This document shows positions 1-7,693 of a stretch of 43,168 nucleotides of DNA, piece after piece. Each line of letters begins with the position of its first letter. Position 1 is the stretch's first letter. The DNA is from Ruminococcaceae bacterium UBA1404 (GTDB taxonomy: Bacteria > Bacillota > Clostridia > Oscillospirales > Ruminococcaceae). The DNA lies in assembly GCA_002305075.1 (NCBI GenBank), contig DBQC01000008.1:36604-79771 (forward strand). Direction: 5' to 3'. Below the pieces are notes generated by a model. That model was given only the letters and a program-made list of their open reading frames with translations. It had not been told where the DNA came from and did not search any database. The translations under genes were made by a program, and so were the position numbers.

Positions 1-54
1 ACTGTAAATCTGTTGTCGACGACTACGGTGGTTCGAATCCACCCGCTCCCACCA
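1..54 (+). tRNA. tRNA-Tyr (GTA), 3' part, cut by window edge
   Basis: The window opens in the anticodon loop CTGTAAA (anticodon GTA at 4-6). It continues through a long class II variable arm, a T arm with GGTTCGAATCC, and an acceptor strand ending in encoded CCA at 52-54. GTA plus a long variable arm fits bacterial tRNA-Tyr. The 5' half lies outside the window. Confidence 0.9.
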
Positions 55-58
55 AAAA

Positions 59-97
59 AACCGTTTTTCTGGATACCAGAAAGACGGTTTTCTCTTT
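59..97 (+). terminator. Rho-independent terminator after tRNA-Tyr
   Basis: A 12-bp stem, CCGTTTTTCTGG paired with CCAGAAAGACGG (61-87), has a 3-nt loop and is followed by TTTTCTCTTTGTT. It sits 5 nt after the tRNA CCA end. Confidence 0.85.
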
Positions 98-127
98 GTT
101 ATGGCCCTTGTAATGTCTGATTTAATG

Positions 128-472
128 TTAACTTCTACACCCGATTCCATGGGCTGTCACCACTTCCAGGGATATATTTGAACTCTTGCCTTTTTTCAGA
201 AGTATCTCCCCGCTTTGGGGTACCGCTTCATAATACGCCCTTTCATAAAATGCCGGTTGAAGCAGGATGGCTGCCGGCGGCTTCTCTCTCATGGCTTCCA
301 GCAAGTCGAAGATAGCACCATGTTCCAGTCCGTAAGCCACATAGGGATCCTCCATTGCTCCGCTGCCTTTTGACCCTGTGTTGTCATCGTCGCAGCCTGC
401 CAAAGCAACAGCCATCAATATGGCCAGGAAAAGGTGCAAAATACTTTTCGTTATACGCTTTGATTTGCGCAT
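128..472 (-). CDS. small predicted lipoprotein, unknown function
   Basis: A 114-aa protein with a basic N-terminus, a hydrophobic stretch and the lipobox VALAGC (Cys at about residue 27), so it should be lipid-anchored outside the membrane. The mature part (about 88 aa) contains the segment EHGAIFDLLEAMREKP but no family I recognise. The start is supported by a GGGGAG ribosome site 8 nt upstream. It begins 19 nt after the stop of the frameshifted zinc-ribbon gene upstream and is probably cotranscribed with it. The C-terminus could also be affected by an indel, as in its neighbours. Confidence 0.6.
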   Translation of the reverse strand: MRKSKRITKSILHLFLAILMAVALAGCDDDNTGSKGSGAMEDPYVAYGLEHGAIFDLLEAMREKPPAAILLQPAFYERAYYEAVPQSGEILLKKGKSSNISLEVVTAHGIGCRS

Positions 473-491
473 ATTTTTCTCCCCTTTCAGA

Positions 492-1024
492 TTATTTCAA
501 ATTTGTGCCACAATGGTGGCAGAATTTATGGGCAGGCGGCGCAGCTGCGGCCTTCGGCTGACTGGAGGTGCTCTCGGATTTTGTGTCGGCCTGAGTGGGG
601 GCAGGTGCGGACTGAGCAGATTTTATGCAGATGAGGCAGCGGGCACATCCATAGCGAAAGCGCTCCCGAACAGCTCCTCAAGCTTTGATAGGAGCTGCTC
701 TGCGGTACAGGCCTGATGGTTGACAGTCGCTTTACCGTCCTGCGTAGTCCCGAGCCGCACAAAATGGTTTGTCAGCACCATGGGTGTGATAAAAAGCCTT
801 TCCAGCGGCTGAAAGCCTTCCGGACCGATGACATTGATTTCAAGACCGCAGGACAAAAGCCAGGAATGCAAAAACACCACCCCCATGACCTGCCCGGCCT
901 CGCCGAACACCAGGACATCCTCGCCCGAAGCCAGTCTGCCCCGTTCAAAGAAGTCGTGGGTCAGCATAAAATGAGAAATCGCCCGATTCGCCAAGGGGAA
1001 TACTGCCCGCCTCATGGAGGGCAT
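492..1024 (-). pseudogene. zinc-ribbon-tailed protein of unknown function, frameshifted
   Basis: The main frame (1024-623) gives 133 aa ending ...VPAASSA. At about position 625 the reading moves to another frame, which continues without a stop through a low-complexity Ala/Pro/Ser/Gln linker. It ends at 492 in KFCHHCGTNLK, a typical C-terminal CXXC zinc-ribbon half. Coding in two frames joined at one point indicates a one-base loss. The N-terminal domain has long hydrophobic and aromatic stretches such as VMGVVFLHSWLL, which I cannot assign. No strong ribosome site precedes position 1024, and an in-frame stop lies 12 nt upstream. It could be a sequencing error rather than a dead gene. Confidence 0.55.
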
Positions 1025-1089
1025 AAGTGCACTGGTCTATGCTCTATTCTCCCTTATAAACAGCATAGCAAAGGCGGGTTCATAAAAAA

Positions 1090-1918
1090 TCACCCAACCG
1101 GGTAGTATGCATGAAAAAAGCCCCTAACTTTTCGGGTAGGGGCCTCAAATCGCATGATATCCTCAAGAGCACCGTCAACCAACTTGAGCAGCTCTGCACC
1201 GCGCTCGGTCCGGGCAAAGGGATAGCCGTTTACCTCGATGTAGATGGGGTTATCAATATCAACCGACTTAAGATTGAGCTCGGGGTTCTTCTCGAGGAAG
1301 TAAGGAAGCACAAGGTAAGCATAGGGGCAGGCATCTACACGACCCAGAGAGACCTCCTGCAGGGTAACGCCGCTGGACTCGTAGACATTCTTTTAACCTT
1401 GTTGTCGGGATCCAGAGCAGCAACAAATTCGTTCATGGCGCTGCCCTCGGTCAGACCGATGGTCCGGCCTTCCATGTCTGCCCAGCTGGTGATTTCGTCA
1501 TTATCTACAGAAACCGTCAGGCAGTAGGGGCTGAAGAAGAAGGGCCGGGTAAAGTCATATTTTTCAAGACGGGCGGGCGTAATGCTCACCTGCTTTGCAA
1601 GGTATCGGCTTTGCCGATGTCCACTTCACCAAAAGCGCCGGGAATGTCGATGCGGATATACTCAACATCAAAGCCGATGCGTGTACCGATCTCTTCCCAA
1701 AGATCTATTTCAAAGCCCGACCATGTTTCGGTGGACTCGTCAAAAATCGTAAAGGGACGGTAGTTGCCGGGGGTGGCAATGCGAAGCACCTTTTCGCCAA
1801 TAGCGTCAACTTCGGTTTCGGCTGCCGGCTGGGACTGCTCGGTTGTCGGAGCACCGCAGCCCACGAGCAATGCTCCCATCAGCACCATGCAAAGAGCCAG
1901 AGATAAGAACTTCTTCAT
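1090..1918 (-). pseudogene. amino-acid ABC transporter substrate-binding lipoprotein (SBP_bac_3 family), two frameshifts
   Basis: Three consecutive frames together reconstruct a periplasmic-type solute-binding protein. The N-terminus starts at 1918 (ATG with GGAGG about 12 nt upstream) with signal peptide and lipobox LLVGCG, then VLRIATPGNYRPF. The middle part has SITPARLEKYDFTRPF and the C-terminal part has VYESSGVTLQEVSLGRVD. Those motifs are characteristic of polar amino-acid binding proteins. The breaks fall near 1595 (expected ADTVAKQVSITP) and near 1393 (expected NVYESSG); each is repaired by adding one base. No permease or ATPase gene is visible nearby. As written the protein cannot be made. 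A double sequencing error is the alternative. Confidence 0.75.
1113..1143 (-). terminator. terminator after the ABC substrate-binding gene
   Basis: On the minus strand GCCCCTA and TAGGGGC form a stem around a 10-nt loop (1120-1143), followed by six T. It marks the expected end of the substrate-binding protein gene, although the current frame reads on to 1090. Confidence 0.7.
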
Positions 1919-2257
1919 CTTTCCGCTTTTCCTCCATATGAAATTGAAATATGTCTTGCAGGTTTTGCCACAGACAACCCTCAGAACAGCCAATGGATAT
2001 GGAAATGTCCAACTCATATAACAGATAGGATGGCCTACATTATCGATGTTTGGGATATGTTCTCGGTTATCTTGACTGTGAAAGGGCTACCATCCCGGCT
2101 TTTTGCCCTAGGGAGCCAAGGCACATCGGAAGGTATCCGCCCCTGAGACTATGCCTTTGCCGCTTTGCCGAATTCTTGCAAATAGTTTTGTTTCCCCCGC
2201 CGATGTGTTATAATCAGCAAAAATGCCTCACGGGGCTTGCAGCTTTAAGAGGGGGAT
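1919..2257. other. intergenic region, no gene seen
   Basis: Divergent spacer between the broken ABC gene and the DUF6506-like gene. It holds a ribosome site for each neighbour and one good -10 box (2209-2214). I see no convincing RNA structure or coding potential in it. Confidence 0.5.
2186..2214 (+). promoter_or_regulatory. probable sigma-A promoter for the 2261 gene
   Basis: A consensus TATAAT lies at 2209-2214, preceded at 17 nt by a poor -35 (TTTTGT). The gene starts about 45 nt downstream with an AGGGGG ribosome site. Confidence 0.45.
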
Positions 2258-2260
2258 ATG

Positions 2261-2566
2261 ATGAAGAAAAAATACGCCTATCTGCTGATGGGCCCCAACT
2301 ACGACCCCCGGCACCACCGGGCCGAGATAGAAACCGAGCAGCGCATCGGGCTTATTCGCACGGTGCGTGATTTTGCCGAGGCTTGTGCCGTGGCCGACGC
2401 TCTGATAGAGGAGGGCGTGGAGATTATTGAGCTTTGCGGGGCCTTTGGCGAGGCGGGAGCCAGAGACCTTATTGCACACACAGGCGGCCGGGTGGGCATT
2501 GGCTATGTGGTGCATTTACCCGAGCAGGATGGGCTGTTTTCGGCCTTTTTTGCGCCGCCTAAGTAA
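2261..2566 (+). CDS. small cytosolic protein resembling the DUF6506 family
   Basis: A 101-aa soluble protein beginning MKKKYAYLLMGPNYDPRHHR, followed by a helical section and the strand-rich segment IIELCGAFGEAGARDLI and VGIGYVVHLPEQD. I recall this pattern from the uncharacterised DUF6506 family; that is recollection, not a search. The second of two adjacent ATGs is preferred because the AGGGGG ribosome site then lies 5 nt away. The next gene follows after 24 nt, so the two may form an operon. Function is unknown. Confidence 0.65.
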   Translation: MKKKYAYLLMGPNYDPRHHRAEIETEQRIGLIRTVRDFAEACAVADALIEEGVEIIELCGAFGEAGARDLIAHTGGRVGIGYVVHLPEQDGLFSAFFAPPK

Positions 2567-2590
2567 TCACGAGGAGGACAAGCCTTAGCC

Positions 2591-3295
2591 ATGACCGGAA
2601 CCATCATCAATGTAGTGGGAATTCTGGCCGGCGGACTGATTGGTCTGCTGCTTAAAAAGGGCATTCCCGATCATATCAACGCCGCCATTATGCGCACCGA
2701 GGGCCTTGCCATTGCCATCATTGCCCTAAATGGCGTGATTGCCTCCATGTTTTCGGTGACCGAGACCGGCCGCCTCACCGACAGCGGCGGGCTGCTGCTG
2801 CTTGTCAGCCTGGTGCTGGGCTGCCTTGCGGGTGAGCTGTTGTGCATCGAAACGGCCATAGAAAACTTTGGAAACCGCATCGAACAGCGGTTTAAGGCGT
2901 CGGGTTTTGCCCGGGGCTTTATCAGCGCCTCGCTGGTGTTTTGCATCGGGGCTATGAGTATCATCGGCGCCCTCAACGACGGGCTGACCGGCGACAGCAG
3001 CATCCTCATCATCAAAGCCACCCTGGACTTTACCACCGCCATTGTGCTGGCGGCCGCCCTCGGCGCCGGCGTGATGTTTGCGGCGGTGCCGGTGTTGCTG
3101 CTTCAGGGGGGCATTTCGCTGCTGGCCGGCTCGCTTTCGGCGGTTTTGGCCGGGGCGCTGCTCGACCATATCTGCATGGTGGGCTATGCGTTGGTGCTCT
3201 GCATCGGCCTTAACTTTTTGTTCGACCTTAAAATTAAAGTGGCCAACCTGTTGCCCGCTCTGCTTGTACCCATAGGCTACCAGCTGTTTTTTTAG
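2591..3295 (+). CDS. DUF554 family membrane protein (YdfK/YqgA-like)
   Basis: A 234-aa, very hydrophobic protein with about seven membrane segments. The N-terminal MTGTIINVVGILAGGLIGLL, the central FCIGAMSIIGALNDGLTGD and the closing LLPALLVPIGY match the DUF554 family of putative transport or channel proteins, whose substrate is unknown. The length is normal for the family. The ribosome site GAGGAGG is rather far (about 13 nt) from the ATG, but an in-frame stop excludes an earlier start. A bidirectional terminator follows. It is probably cotranscribed with the DUF6506-like gene. Confidence 0.85.
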   Translation: MTGTIINVVGILAGGLIGLLLKKGIPDHINAAIMRTEGLAIAIIALNGVIASMFSVTETGRLTDSGGLLLLVSLVLGCLAGELLCIETAIENFGNRIEQRFKASGFARGFISASLVFCIGAMSIIGALNDGLTGDSSILIIKATLDFTTAIVLAAALGAGVMFAAVPVLLLQGGISLLAGSLSAVLAGALLDHICMVGYALVLCIGLNFLFDLKIKVANLLPALLVPIGYQLFF

Positions 3296-3308
3296 CATCA
3301 GGCAGAAC

Positions 3309-3349
3309 AAAGCCCCGCACCGCACATGATGGCGGAGCGGGGCTTTTTT
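3309..3349. terminator. bidirectional terminator between convergent genes
   Basis: AAAGCCCCGC and GCGGGGCTTTTTT form a stem around an 18-nt loop. A and T runs on the two sides allow it to serve both the DUF554 gene and the minus-strand small lipoprotein, whose stop codon lies at its edge. Confidence 0.8.
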
Positions 3350-3464
3350 AAGCTGCGGGTCCGGCGGCGTTTACCAGCGTGGCAGCCTGGGTGGGGGATT
3401 TATCCCGCCCGCAGCCACTCAGCAGCAGCCCGACACAGACAAGAAGCAGCACGACTTTTTTCAC
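3348..3464 (-). CDS. 38-aa lipoprotein translationally coupled to the GT2 gene
   Basis: GTG start at 3464, with AGGAGG 7 nt upstream. It encodes 38 aa: MKKVVLLLVCVGLLLSGCGR, then about 18 residues of Asp/Lys/Pro/Ala-rich mature peptide, stopping at 3348. LLSGC is a clean lipobox, so the mature product would be a lipid-anchored peptide of about 21 residues. Its start overlaps the stop of the glycosyltransferase gene as GTGA (3464-3461), a classical coupling arrangement. It is the last gene of the yfhO / GT2 operon and runs straight into the terminator. I know no family for it. A role in the same envelope glycosylation step is inference from position. Confidence 0.7.
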   Translation of the reverse strand: MKKVVLLLVCVGLLLSGCGRDKSPTQAATLVNAAGPAA

Positions 3465-4432
3465 AAGGACACCTCCTGCTTTTCGGTGAGGGTGAGGGCC
3501 TCTACAATAAACCGGGGGCGCTTTTTTACCTGCTTATAGATGCGACCCACATACTCACCGGTCACCCCTAAGCAGAGCAGCTGAATGCCCCCGATGGCCC
3601 AGATGGAGCCCATGAGGGTGGCCCAGCCCTCCACCGTGTTGCCCGACAGCTTGAGTATAAGCAGATAAAACAGCGCTATAACACTGCACACAAATATTAA
3701 AATCCCCAGTCCGGTGATAAGCCGCAAGGGCTGCACCGAGAAGGACAAAATGCCGTCCAAAGCAAAAGCCAGCATCTTTTTAAGGGGATACTTGCTCTCG
3801 CCGGCAAAGCGCTCGTGGCGCACATAGGGCACAGTGGCCGTGTTAAAGCCAAGCAGAGGCACCACGCCCCGCAAAAACAGGTCGGCCTCCTCAAACTCCA
3901 GCAAAGCCGCCAGCGCTCGGGCCGAAAGCAGCCGGTAGTCGGCATGATTTCTTACAATATCGGCCCCTAATAGCCCCATGAGCTTGTAAAACGCCTCGGC
4001 GGTGCCCCGCTTAAAGCGGGTGTCGGTCTCCCGGGAGGACCGTACCCCATAGACCACATCGGCGCCGGTGTGGTAGGCATCCACAAAGTCGTCGATGGCC
4101 TCAATGTCGTCCTGCAAATCGGCGTCCAGCGAGATGACCATGTCTGCCCGACCATGTGCGGCGGTCAGTCCGGCCAGCAGCGCAAACTGGTGTCCGGCGT
4201 TGTGGGCCAGTTTTAGGCCGCCAAAATGGCTATCCTCGGCAGTTAAATCGCTGATCAGCGACCAGGTGGCGTCCTTGCTGCCGTCGTCCACAAAAAGCAC
4301 CCGGCTGTTGGGGCCGATCTGCCCGCTTTGCTGCAAAGATGCAAGCTTTGCTTTAAGCCGGCGGGCCGTTTCGGGCAGCACCGCCTCCTCGTTGTAGCAT
4401 GGAACCACAATATACAGGGTGTTATGGCGCAT
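3461..4432 (-). CDS. GT2 polyprenyl-phosphate glycosyltransferase (CsbB/GtrB-like)
   Basis: A 323-aa enzyme. The N-terminal GT-A domain shows IVVPCYNEEAVLPE, the nucleotide-sugar site VDDGSKDATW, the metal motif SLDADLQDD and the acceptor region YGVRSSRETDTRFKR. Two C-terminal membrane helices lie at about residues 235-255 and 270-290. In the known family it loads a sugar onto undecaprenyl phosphate at the cytosolic face. The 11-bp overlap with the upstream YfhO gene reproduces the B. subtilis csbB-yfhO partnership, in which CsbB makes the lipid-linked sugar and YfhO transfers it outside. The sugar here is unknown. Confidence 0.88.
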   Translation of the reverse strand: MRHNTLYIVVPCYNEEAVLPETARRLKAKLASLQQSGQIGPNSRVLFVDDGSKDATWSLISDLTAEDSHFGGLKLAHNAGHQFALLAGLTAAHGRADMVISLDADLQDDIEAIDDFVDAYHTGADVVYGVRSSRETDTRFKRGTAEAFYKLMGLLGADIVRNHADYRLLSARALAALLEFEEADLFLRGVVPLLGFNTATVPYVRHERFAGESKYPLKKMLAFALDGILSFSVQPLRLITGLGILIFVCSVIALFYLLILKLSGNTVEGWATLMGSIWAIGGIQLLCLGVTGEYVGRIYKQVKKRPRFIVEALTLTEKQEVSL

Positions 4433-6899
4433 GGGGGCCCTCCTCCTTAGGTGAAGTCATGGGGTGGTCGGGCGGGGGCGGGTCCACCGGCTCGGTGAGA
4501 AAGGCGGCGTGACCGTCGTCCTCGGCCGACACAAGCGTCTCGGCGGTGCTTTCCGGTGGCTCGGGCAAAGGCGGTTTACCCGGCCCGTCCGGGTAGAGCC
4601 GCCGGCAGAGCAGCAGGTAGCCGGCCCAGAGCACCAGCCCGATGGCCGACACCAGCAGCCCCTCTTTAAGGCCGGGTGCCAGATAGTCAAACCGGATATG
4701 GTTTTCGCCGGCCTCAAGGCGCACGGCCATAAAGCCGATGTTCACGCGCTCGATGCGGGCGGGTTGTCCGTTTACCGTGGCGCGCCAGCCCGCGTCGTAT
4801 GGCACCGAAAAGAACATGAGCACCGGGCGGTCGAGGTTGCTGTGGGCCGTAAAGCCCCGGCGGTCTATCTCAAAGCTGTCAGCCGCCAGCGCCCGGCGGT
4901 CTTCGGCCTGCCCGGCCATCGAACGGGTGCGCAGGTCAAAATAGTCAATCTCCCGCTGCACCGATAGAATATCGCTGTGGCGGGCTATGGTTTCTTCGTC
5001 CAGCAGCAGCGCCGAGAGCATCTGCTTGACATTTTCGGGGCCGGACAGCCGCTCGAAGCCCGCATGGTCATAGCAGGCATCGTACCCCAACCCCATGGGT
5101 AAAAAGTTCAGGTTTTCATAGATGTTGTAGCCCACGGCCGTGTCGTAATATTCAAAGTCGGGCAGCGGGATGTCCTGCTGGCGCTCGTCCACAAAGAGAT
5201 AGCGCACCGAGAGCAGGCTTCTCAGCTCGGGGTAGTCGGTGGGGGGCTTGGAGGAGACATCCCGCTTGATGCCCACCGCCGGATAAAACTCCATGAGGGC
5301 ACCGGGGATGATGGAGTGAAAGGCCTGAATGTTGGGCAGCCCCCAGTACATACCTAAGTTGTCCATACCGGCGTAGATGTCGCTGCGGGAAAAAACGCTC
5401 TCATCAAGGTGAATCTGCTCGTGACCCTTAAGCCCGGTGTTCACCAGCCAGTCTGCGCTGGTAGCGCTATAGCGCCCCATCACAAGCAGCGCCACCGCCA
5501 TACCGGCGCCCAGCACGCCCGAAAGCCCGGTAGTCAGTCGCAAAAATGAGGGCCGCTCCCTTAGTGAGAGCAAAATGGTAAGCAGCAAAAGGCTCAGCAG
5601 CGCAAAGATAAAGTAGCCCCAAAACCGCTGGGGATAGGCCGACAGGCCTATTTTGCGCACGCCGTCCTTGGTGATGGGGGTAAGCCCCACCGCCAGGCCG
5701 ATGCTCATGGTAATCATCAGCGTCCAGCGCAGCCCCCGCATAAAGTCGGCGTACACAAAGTCCTCGAGCATGATGACCGTGGCCACACACATCAGCAGCA
5801 CCGGCATGTAAAACCAGCGGGCGTAATAGGCGATGTTAAACAGCACAAACACCGAGTTTAACACCGGAACCGAGGCCATAAGGGCGCTTATCAGCAGTAT
5901 ACGCTTGATAAAATGCCGCCGTTTTGACAGGATAAAGCCCACAACCCCCGACAGGGAGAACAGCGGCAGATAGGCGCTCATGGACGACCAGTTGGCCCCC
6001 ATGTCGGGAAAGAGATTGGGCTGGCTGGGCAGTTCGGGGGGGAAGAAAAAGCTGGCCCAAATGGCGGGCAGCCGCTGGTTGTAGCCGTAAATCCACATCA
6101 GCCAGCCCCAGCTCGATATGAGCTGGTCCTCCATCACCCGGGGATTGCCGGCGATGGCCAGCAGCGAGGGCAGCAGCAAAAACATGGACAGCATAAGCCC
6201 CAAAACCGCCTCTGTCGAAAGGGCGAGAAACTTGCGCAGCGTCATGGGCCAGTCGCCGCAGGACATACGCACAAACACATAGAGGATAACAAACATGACC
6301 TCGCCGATAAAGAACCAGTAGTTCACCAGGCAGTTGGCGGCCACAGCCAGCGCAAACCATCCCCGGCGGTTGTTCTCCACCAGCTCCTCCAGGGCGATGA
6401 GCAGCAGCGGGAAAAACACCACCACCTCATGGAAGTGGTTAAAAAAGATGTTGTAGCTTAAATAGCCCGAAAAGGCGTAGAGCACACCGCCCAAAAGGGC
6501 ATAGCGCTCGTCCTTTACAAAACGCTTTACATAAAAAAAGGCCGTAAGGGCGGCGCAGGCCGTTTTAAGCATGAGCAGCGGGGCCATAAGCATGGGCACC
6601 ACATGGTTTGGAAAGGGCAAAGTCAGCCAAAAAAAGGGGCTAAACAGCAGATAAAAGCTGTATGAGCCGATAAAGTTTACCCCGAGGTCGGTGTGCCAGT
6701 TCCAAAAGATATTGCCGCTGCGGATGGCCCGGTGGGCCAGCTGATAAAAGGGGACCTGCTGCACATTAAAGTCGCCAAAATAGAAAAAATAGCCCCCGTC
6801 CACCACCACAAAGGGCAGAAAGACGCAGCCCGAAAGCAGCAAGGTTAAAAGAAAGGTCTGGCTGCTGCGCTTTTTAAGCAGCTTTGCCACTGCAGTCAC
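4422..6899 (-). CDS. yfhO: YfhO family GT-C-type membrane glycosyltransferase
   Basis: An 825-aa polytopic membrane protein. The N-terminal half carries about a dozen helices with the family motifs GDFNVQQVPFY, WNWHTDLGVNFIGSYSFY and GGVLYAFSGYLSYN. One long extracytoplasmic region (roughly residues 470-740) ends in a beta-rich portion (SVPYDAGWRATVNGQPARIE) before a last helix. A charged, Pro-rich tail closes the protein. YfhO proteins transfer sugars from undecaprenyl phosphate to teichoic-acid-like polymers at the outer face. It is the first gene of the operon with the GT2 and the 38-aa lipoprotein. The tail of about 60 residues beyond the last helix appears longer than usual. Confidence 0.88.
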   Translation of the reverse strand: MTAVAKLLKKRSSQTFLLTLLLSGCVFLPFVVVDGGYFFYFGDFNVQQVPFYQLAHRAIRSGNIFWNWHTDLGVNFIGSYSFYLLFSPFFWLTLPFPNHVVPMLMAPLLMLKTACAALTAFFYVKRFVKDERYALLGGVLYAFSGYLSYNIFFNHFHEVVVFFPLLLIALEELVENNRRGWFALAVAANCLVNYWFFIGEVMFVILYVFVRMSCGDWPMTLRKFLALSTEAVLGLMLSMFLLLPSLLAIAGNPRVMEDQLISSWGWLMWIYGYNQRLPAIWASFFFPPELPSQPNLFPDMGANWSSMSAYLPLFSLSGVVGFILSKRRHFIKRILLISALMASVPVLNSVFVLFNIAYYARWFYMPVLLMCVATVIMLEDFVYADFMRGLRWTLMITMSIGLAVGLTPITKDGVRKIGLSAYPQRFWGYFIFALLSLLLLTILLSLRERPSFLRLTTGLSGVLGAGMAVALLVMGRYSATSADWLVNTGLKGHEQIHLDESVFSRSDIYAGMDNLGMYWGLPNIQAFHSIIPGALMEFYPAVGIKRDVSSKPPTDYPELRSLLSVRYLFVDERQQDIPLPDFEYYDTAVGYNIYENLNFLPMGLGYDACYDHAGFERLSGPENVKQMLSALLLDEETIARHSDILSVQREIDYFDLRTRSMAGQAEDRRALAADSFEIDRRGFTAHSNLDRPVLMFFSVPYDAGWRATVNGQPARIERVNIGFMAVRLEAGENHIRFDYLAPGLKEGLLVSAIGLVLWAGYLLLCRRLYPDGPGKPPLPEPPESTAETLVSAEDDGHAAFLTEPVDPPPPDHPMTSPKEEGPHAP

Positions 6900-6913
6900 C
6901 TCACAGACCCCAA

Positions 6914-6942
6914 TTGCCTCTTAGCCCACCGAGTGCTATAAT
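6914..6942 (+). promoter_or_regulatory. sigma-A promoter of the yfbR-like gene
   Basis: TTGCCT at 6914-6919, 17-nt spacer, TATAAT at 6937-6942. The start codon lies 57 nt downstream of the -10 box. Confidence 0.75.
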
Positions 6943-6999
6943 CGAGGCAGGGCCAATATTCATCAAGCGGCCCAAACCCACCTGTAAGGAGAAGGCGCC

Positions 7000-7578
7000 A
7001 TGAACCGCTTTTATGCCATGCTTTCCCGCATGAAATACATCACACGCTGGGGGCTTATGCGGGCCACCCGGCCCGAGACCCTCAGCGAGCACACCTTAGA
7101 GACCGCCCTGATTACCCATGCTTTAATTCTGATGGGCAACGCCCGGCGGGGGCTTAATCTCGACCCCGGCAAGGGGGTTTTGCTGGCGCTTTATCACGAT
7201 GCGGGCGAGATTATCACCGGCGACCTGCCCACCCCCATCAAGTACCACAGCCATCGGCTAAACGAGGCCTACAAGGAGGTGGAGCGCATGGCGGGCGAGC
7301 GCCTTTTGCGGCTTTTGCCCGACGATTTGCGCCCGAGCTACCGCGCATTGCTGCTGCCCGACCAGGATATGGCCGACTATCTGCCCTATGTGCGGGCGGC
7401 GGACAAGCTGTCGGCCCTTATCAAATGCACCGAGGAGCTGTCCGGAGGCAACCGGGAGTTTTCCGACGCCCGGCAGGCGCTGCTTGAGTCGCCGGCTTTA
7501 GAGCTGCCCGAGGCCCAGATGTTTCTCGCCGAGTGCCTTCCGGCTTATGCCCTCTCACTCGACGAGCTGAGCCGGTAG
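7000..7578 (+). CDS. yfbR: 5'-deoxynucleotidase (YfbR family, HD domain)
   Basis: A 192-aa cytosolic metal-dependent phosphohydrolase. The N-terminal FYAMLSRMKYITRWGLM, the first metal His in LSEHTLETA, the HD pair in LYHDAGEIITGDLPTPIKY and the later DKLSALIKC match YfbR. This family removes the 5' phosphate from dNMPs and so helps control deoxynucleotide pools. The length agrees with the E. coli enzyme (199 aa). An AAGGAG site precedes the ATG. It is transcribed alone from its own promoter and ends before a bidirectional terminator. Confidence 0.88.
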   Translation: MNRFYAMLSRMKYITRWGLMRATRPETLSEHTLETALITHALILMGNARRGLNLDPGKGVLLALYHDAGEIITGDLPTPIKYHSHRLNEAYKEVERMAGERLLRLLPDDLRPSYRALLLPDQDMADYLPYVRAADKLSALIKCTEELSGGNREFSDARQALLESPALELPEAQMFLAECLPAYALSLDELSR

Positions 7579-7665
7579 CCGTCCCATGCCTAATTTTGCC
7601 TTCAATCGGCCCAAATATGCGCCGGAGCCTGTCCCACTTAAAAGCCACGGCGGCCCAAGCCATAT

Positions 7666-7693
7666 ATCTGCCCCTTTTGGGGCAGATTTTTTA
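7666..7693. terminator. bidirectional terminator between yfbR and the SpoIID-domain gene
   Basis: A perfect 9-bp stem ATCTGCCCC / GGGGCAGAT with a TTTT loop, followed by a T run on the plus side. The minus-strand gene also ends here. Confidence 0.85.
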
